DNA from: Ascidia mentula
Lineage: Eukaryota; Chordata; Ascidiacea; Phlebobranchia; Ascidiidae
NCBI GenBank assembly: GCA_947561715.1
Contig: OX387198.1
Span: 868,001-932,000 of the forward strand
Length of the DNA stretch: 64,000 nt
Direction of reading: 5' to 3'
In this document: positions 62,601 through 64,000 of the stretch, in pieces
Layout of the letters: every line of letters starts with the position of its first letter
How positions within the stretch are numbered: position 1 is the stretch's first letter
Position numbers and translations under genes: made by a program
The notes under the pieces: generated by a model
What the model was told of the DNA's origin: nothing
Seen by the model: only the letters and a program-made list of their open reading frames with translations
Database searches by the model: none

Positions 62601-64000
62601 TATAGGTAGTGGGAACACGAAACCAGGATGTAATTAAAAGTGATTGTTTGCTCACAATCGGGGATTTGTTTTGCATCTAGTCTCACGGCAACTGTGCTCA
62701 ACAGCATGGCTTAAGGCATTACATGGTTTAGTTAAGCCTACATCCAAATACATTCTGGGTTCATTTTTTTGCCAAGTTTTCAATCGGTTGATTCATCATG
62801 TTTTTGTCTTCCCCGTGTTAATCCACATCTGGGTTAATTATCAGTATGGAAAACTGTTGCAACTTAACTTCACACCACGCTAAGTCAATTTCACCAAACG
62901 TCCCACACAGTATTTACACCGCACCCAATAGAGGATATTTTTTATTTGTTTTTAAGTTTATGGAAGTGAAGACGTTGCTTTCGACCAACCGATGTTTGAC
63001 CGATCGACTCGAACCAGGGGAAGGATACAGCGCCGCTCACAGCAAATGGAAGGAAATACACGGTGAGATTGTAAAAACGAGTTCGTGAAATAACTCGTAA
63101 GTAAAAGAGGTGTGGTTGATTAATGAGGGAAAATTACATTGGTTTGATTTGCAGAGAGTATAAAGTGCACACTGCTTCCACATGCAAGGTCCTATTAGTG
63201 CAGCTGGTGACTACTAGGTACATTGGTACAAGCACATAGTGAAATTTAAGGGCCGTGCTAGTTTACCAGCTAGTTCAGTTCTACAGCCACCAGCTGCGCT
63301 GATGAGGTCTTATTGCTCGAAACAATGTGCACTGTCCATATTGGTTTTTGTTTGTCAGATATAATAGAATTAAAACTGATTTATTTAAATGTGTATTTGC
63401 CTACTGTGTTCAACGTATTTAAAGCTTGTAAATCAGTAATAGTTAAGATAAAGTGACAACCAGAGTTTCATATACCTCCACCCATTGCTTACCCTGTCGG
63501 CATCTCACTTAAAACATAAATAGTTCCACTAAACATAATCTTTACATTTATTTTTAGAAGTCCCAGATCTTCCATTGTTAATTCAATGTAAAGAGAACGG
63601 GATATCGTTCGCTGTAGCGATGAAGTCGGTGTTAACGAATTGTGTGGAGATTTCTTCAACCGTGGAAGATTCGAACAACTTCCATTTATGTGAAGTCGTC
63701 ATAAGGGTGGACAGAATCGAGGTAGCGTTTCTAATTATTTATTGTTAAGTTTAGATGCTACAGTAACTTGAGGGATTCAATCTTTCTGCATGATCGCATA
63801 TACTCAAAAGCCGTGATTCCCAACCTTTTTGTGGTTGCGTACCACTTAAAGGTAAAACAATTTCGACGCGTACCACCTAGTTGAGTGTTACAAAGTAACC
63901 TAGGGGTGAAGTAACAAACATTTTGAGATCACTTACGATTTTTTACACCACAAGCCAACTTTTTTAAACGTGAAGTTCTTGTTTTTAGGATCAGAACCTG
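56649..64000 (+). CDS. MALT1: MALT1 paracaspase, 3' end outside window
   Basis: Scaffold and arginine-specific protease of NF-kB signalling (CARD-BCL10-MALT1 complex). Exons: 56649-56794, 57667-57821, 58165-58283, 58660-58782, 59299-59572, 59948-60087, 60472-60574, 61000-61180, 61529-61603, 62443-62587, 62957-63062, 63558-63721 and the start of another at 63989. All phases agree, giving 577 residues so far. Residues 1-100 form a death domain (NQIPFNVFEDLCCNLN); 101-181 a His/Met/Pro-rich linker; 182-272 one Ig domain (YQWYHND, IGNYYCVAKS); the caspase-like domain begins at KIALLVGNDLYQNNRRLPAV (about 286), with catalytic His361 in GGHGYEN and Cys411 in LLDICRK. The small-subunit part (GHFGIFVESLQKHL) and a post-caspase Ig-like part follow. 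Human MALT1 has two Ig domains before the protease; only one is seen here. Confidence 0.93.
57165..57551. mobile_element. hAT-type MITE in MALT1 intron 1
   Basis: 387 bp bounded by an 8-bp duplication CTTAATAT (57157-57164 and 57552-57559) and short inverted ends TAGTGATGTTC / GACATCACTA. Subterminal repeats rich in CCGGCCGGATCCGG lie at both sides. A short degraded frame in the middle (WVSKTSNLQNVCPFLG) could be a remnant of a larger parent. The 8-bp duplication and TA-starting ends fit hAT. Non-autonomous. Confidence 0.8.
61776..62174. mobile_element. hAT-type MITE in MALT1 intron 9
   Basis: 399 bp. The left end CCCAGGCGTCGATTT mirrors the right end AAATCGACGCCTATG apart from two of the outer three bases. 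Flanks are ACGCTGTA (61768-61775) and ACGCTGTG (62175-62182), an 8-bp duplication with one change. The left part holds GTGACTGGGGTGACA and related GTGAC/GTCAC repeats. No coding capacity. Confidence 0.72.
63150..63350 (+). repeat. Structured repeat-like segment in a MALT1 intron
   Basis: Two nested inverted pairs, GTGCACACTG (about 63167) with CAATGTGCAC (about 63323) and GCAGCTGG (about 63201) with CCAGCTGC (about 63289), enclose a CTGATGAG...CGAAAC core near 63299-63324. This resembles a hammerhead ribozyme core or a small retroelement derived from one, but stem I and the cleavage triplet do not fit well. It may be a decayed copy. Confidence 0.3.
63808..63920 (+). mobile_element. Fragment resembling a hAT-family terminus
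   Basis: GTGATTCCCAACCTTTTTGT at about 63813 resembles the ends of Charlie-like hAT elements (CAGTGRTTCYCAACCTTTTT type), followed by GCGTACCACTTAAA. No matching right end or target duplication was found before the next exon, so it is truncated or decayed. Confidence 0.35.

Overview
The window is eukaryotic nuclear DNA from an invertebrate animal. AT-rich, intron-dense genes with many short exons are separated by small intergenic gaps. A tunicate (Ciona-like) is my best guess, from the compact genes, the small introns, and acceptor-like AG sites lying next to start codons, which would fit spliced-leader trans-splicing. That placement is an inference, not shown by a diagnostic sequence.

Region 1 (1-15,012, minus strand) holds the 5' two thirds of GCN1, the HEAT-repeat ribosome-bound activator of the eIF2alpha kinase GCN2. 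It is spread over about 33 exons and runs off the left edge. Region 2 (15,013-19,483) holds a weak unidentified ORF, a tiny two-exon gene for a 62-residue putative secreted peptide, and a four-exon Ly6/uPAR (LU) domain gene with a Ser/Thr/Pro-rich stalk and a hydrophobic tail.

Region 3 (19,484-56,335) is the main discovery: one 36.85-kb DNA transposon bounded by a perfect 8-bp target-site duplication (GTTTTAAA). Its terminal inverted repeats start ACCGTCGTCATTTCGGCG. Behind about 280 bp of unique end sequence, each inverted repeat is a long tandem array of the same 206-bp satellite, in opposite orientation on the two sides (about 25 copies left, about 41 copies right). This is a FoldBack-like architecture. 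The interior encodes, on the minus strand, a two-exon SGNH-hydrolase gene and a predicted 2,330-residue transposase. The transposase carries an in-frame 27-residue repeat array, a PHD finger, a GCM/FLYWCH-like Cys/His region, a D-D-E core with a C2H-like motif, a complete Ulp1-type (C48) SUMO-protease domain and a complete USP-type (C19) deubiquitinase domain. The transposase is split by a 13.6-kb intron made almost entirely of two other satellites (77 bp and 190 bp), themselves arranged as a nested inverted structure whose copies run up to the splice sites.

Region 4 (56,649-64,000, plus strand) is MALT1, the paracaspase (death domain, Ig domain, caspase-like protease with His and Cys catalytic residues), incomplete at the right edge. 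Two small hAT-type MITEs with 8-bp duplications sit in its introns. The giant element lies between the LU-gene polyadenylation signal and the MALT1 start codon.

How the parts may work together (inference): the transposase core would act on the ends of the satellite-rich inverted repeats. The PHD finger could direct it to chromatin, and the two proteases could remove SUMO and ubiquitin from the transposase or from host chromatin. No comparison to databases was possible; domain calls rest on motifs read by eye.
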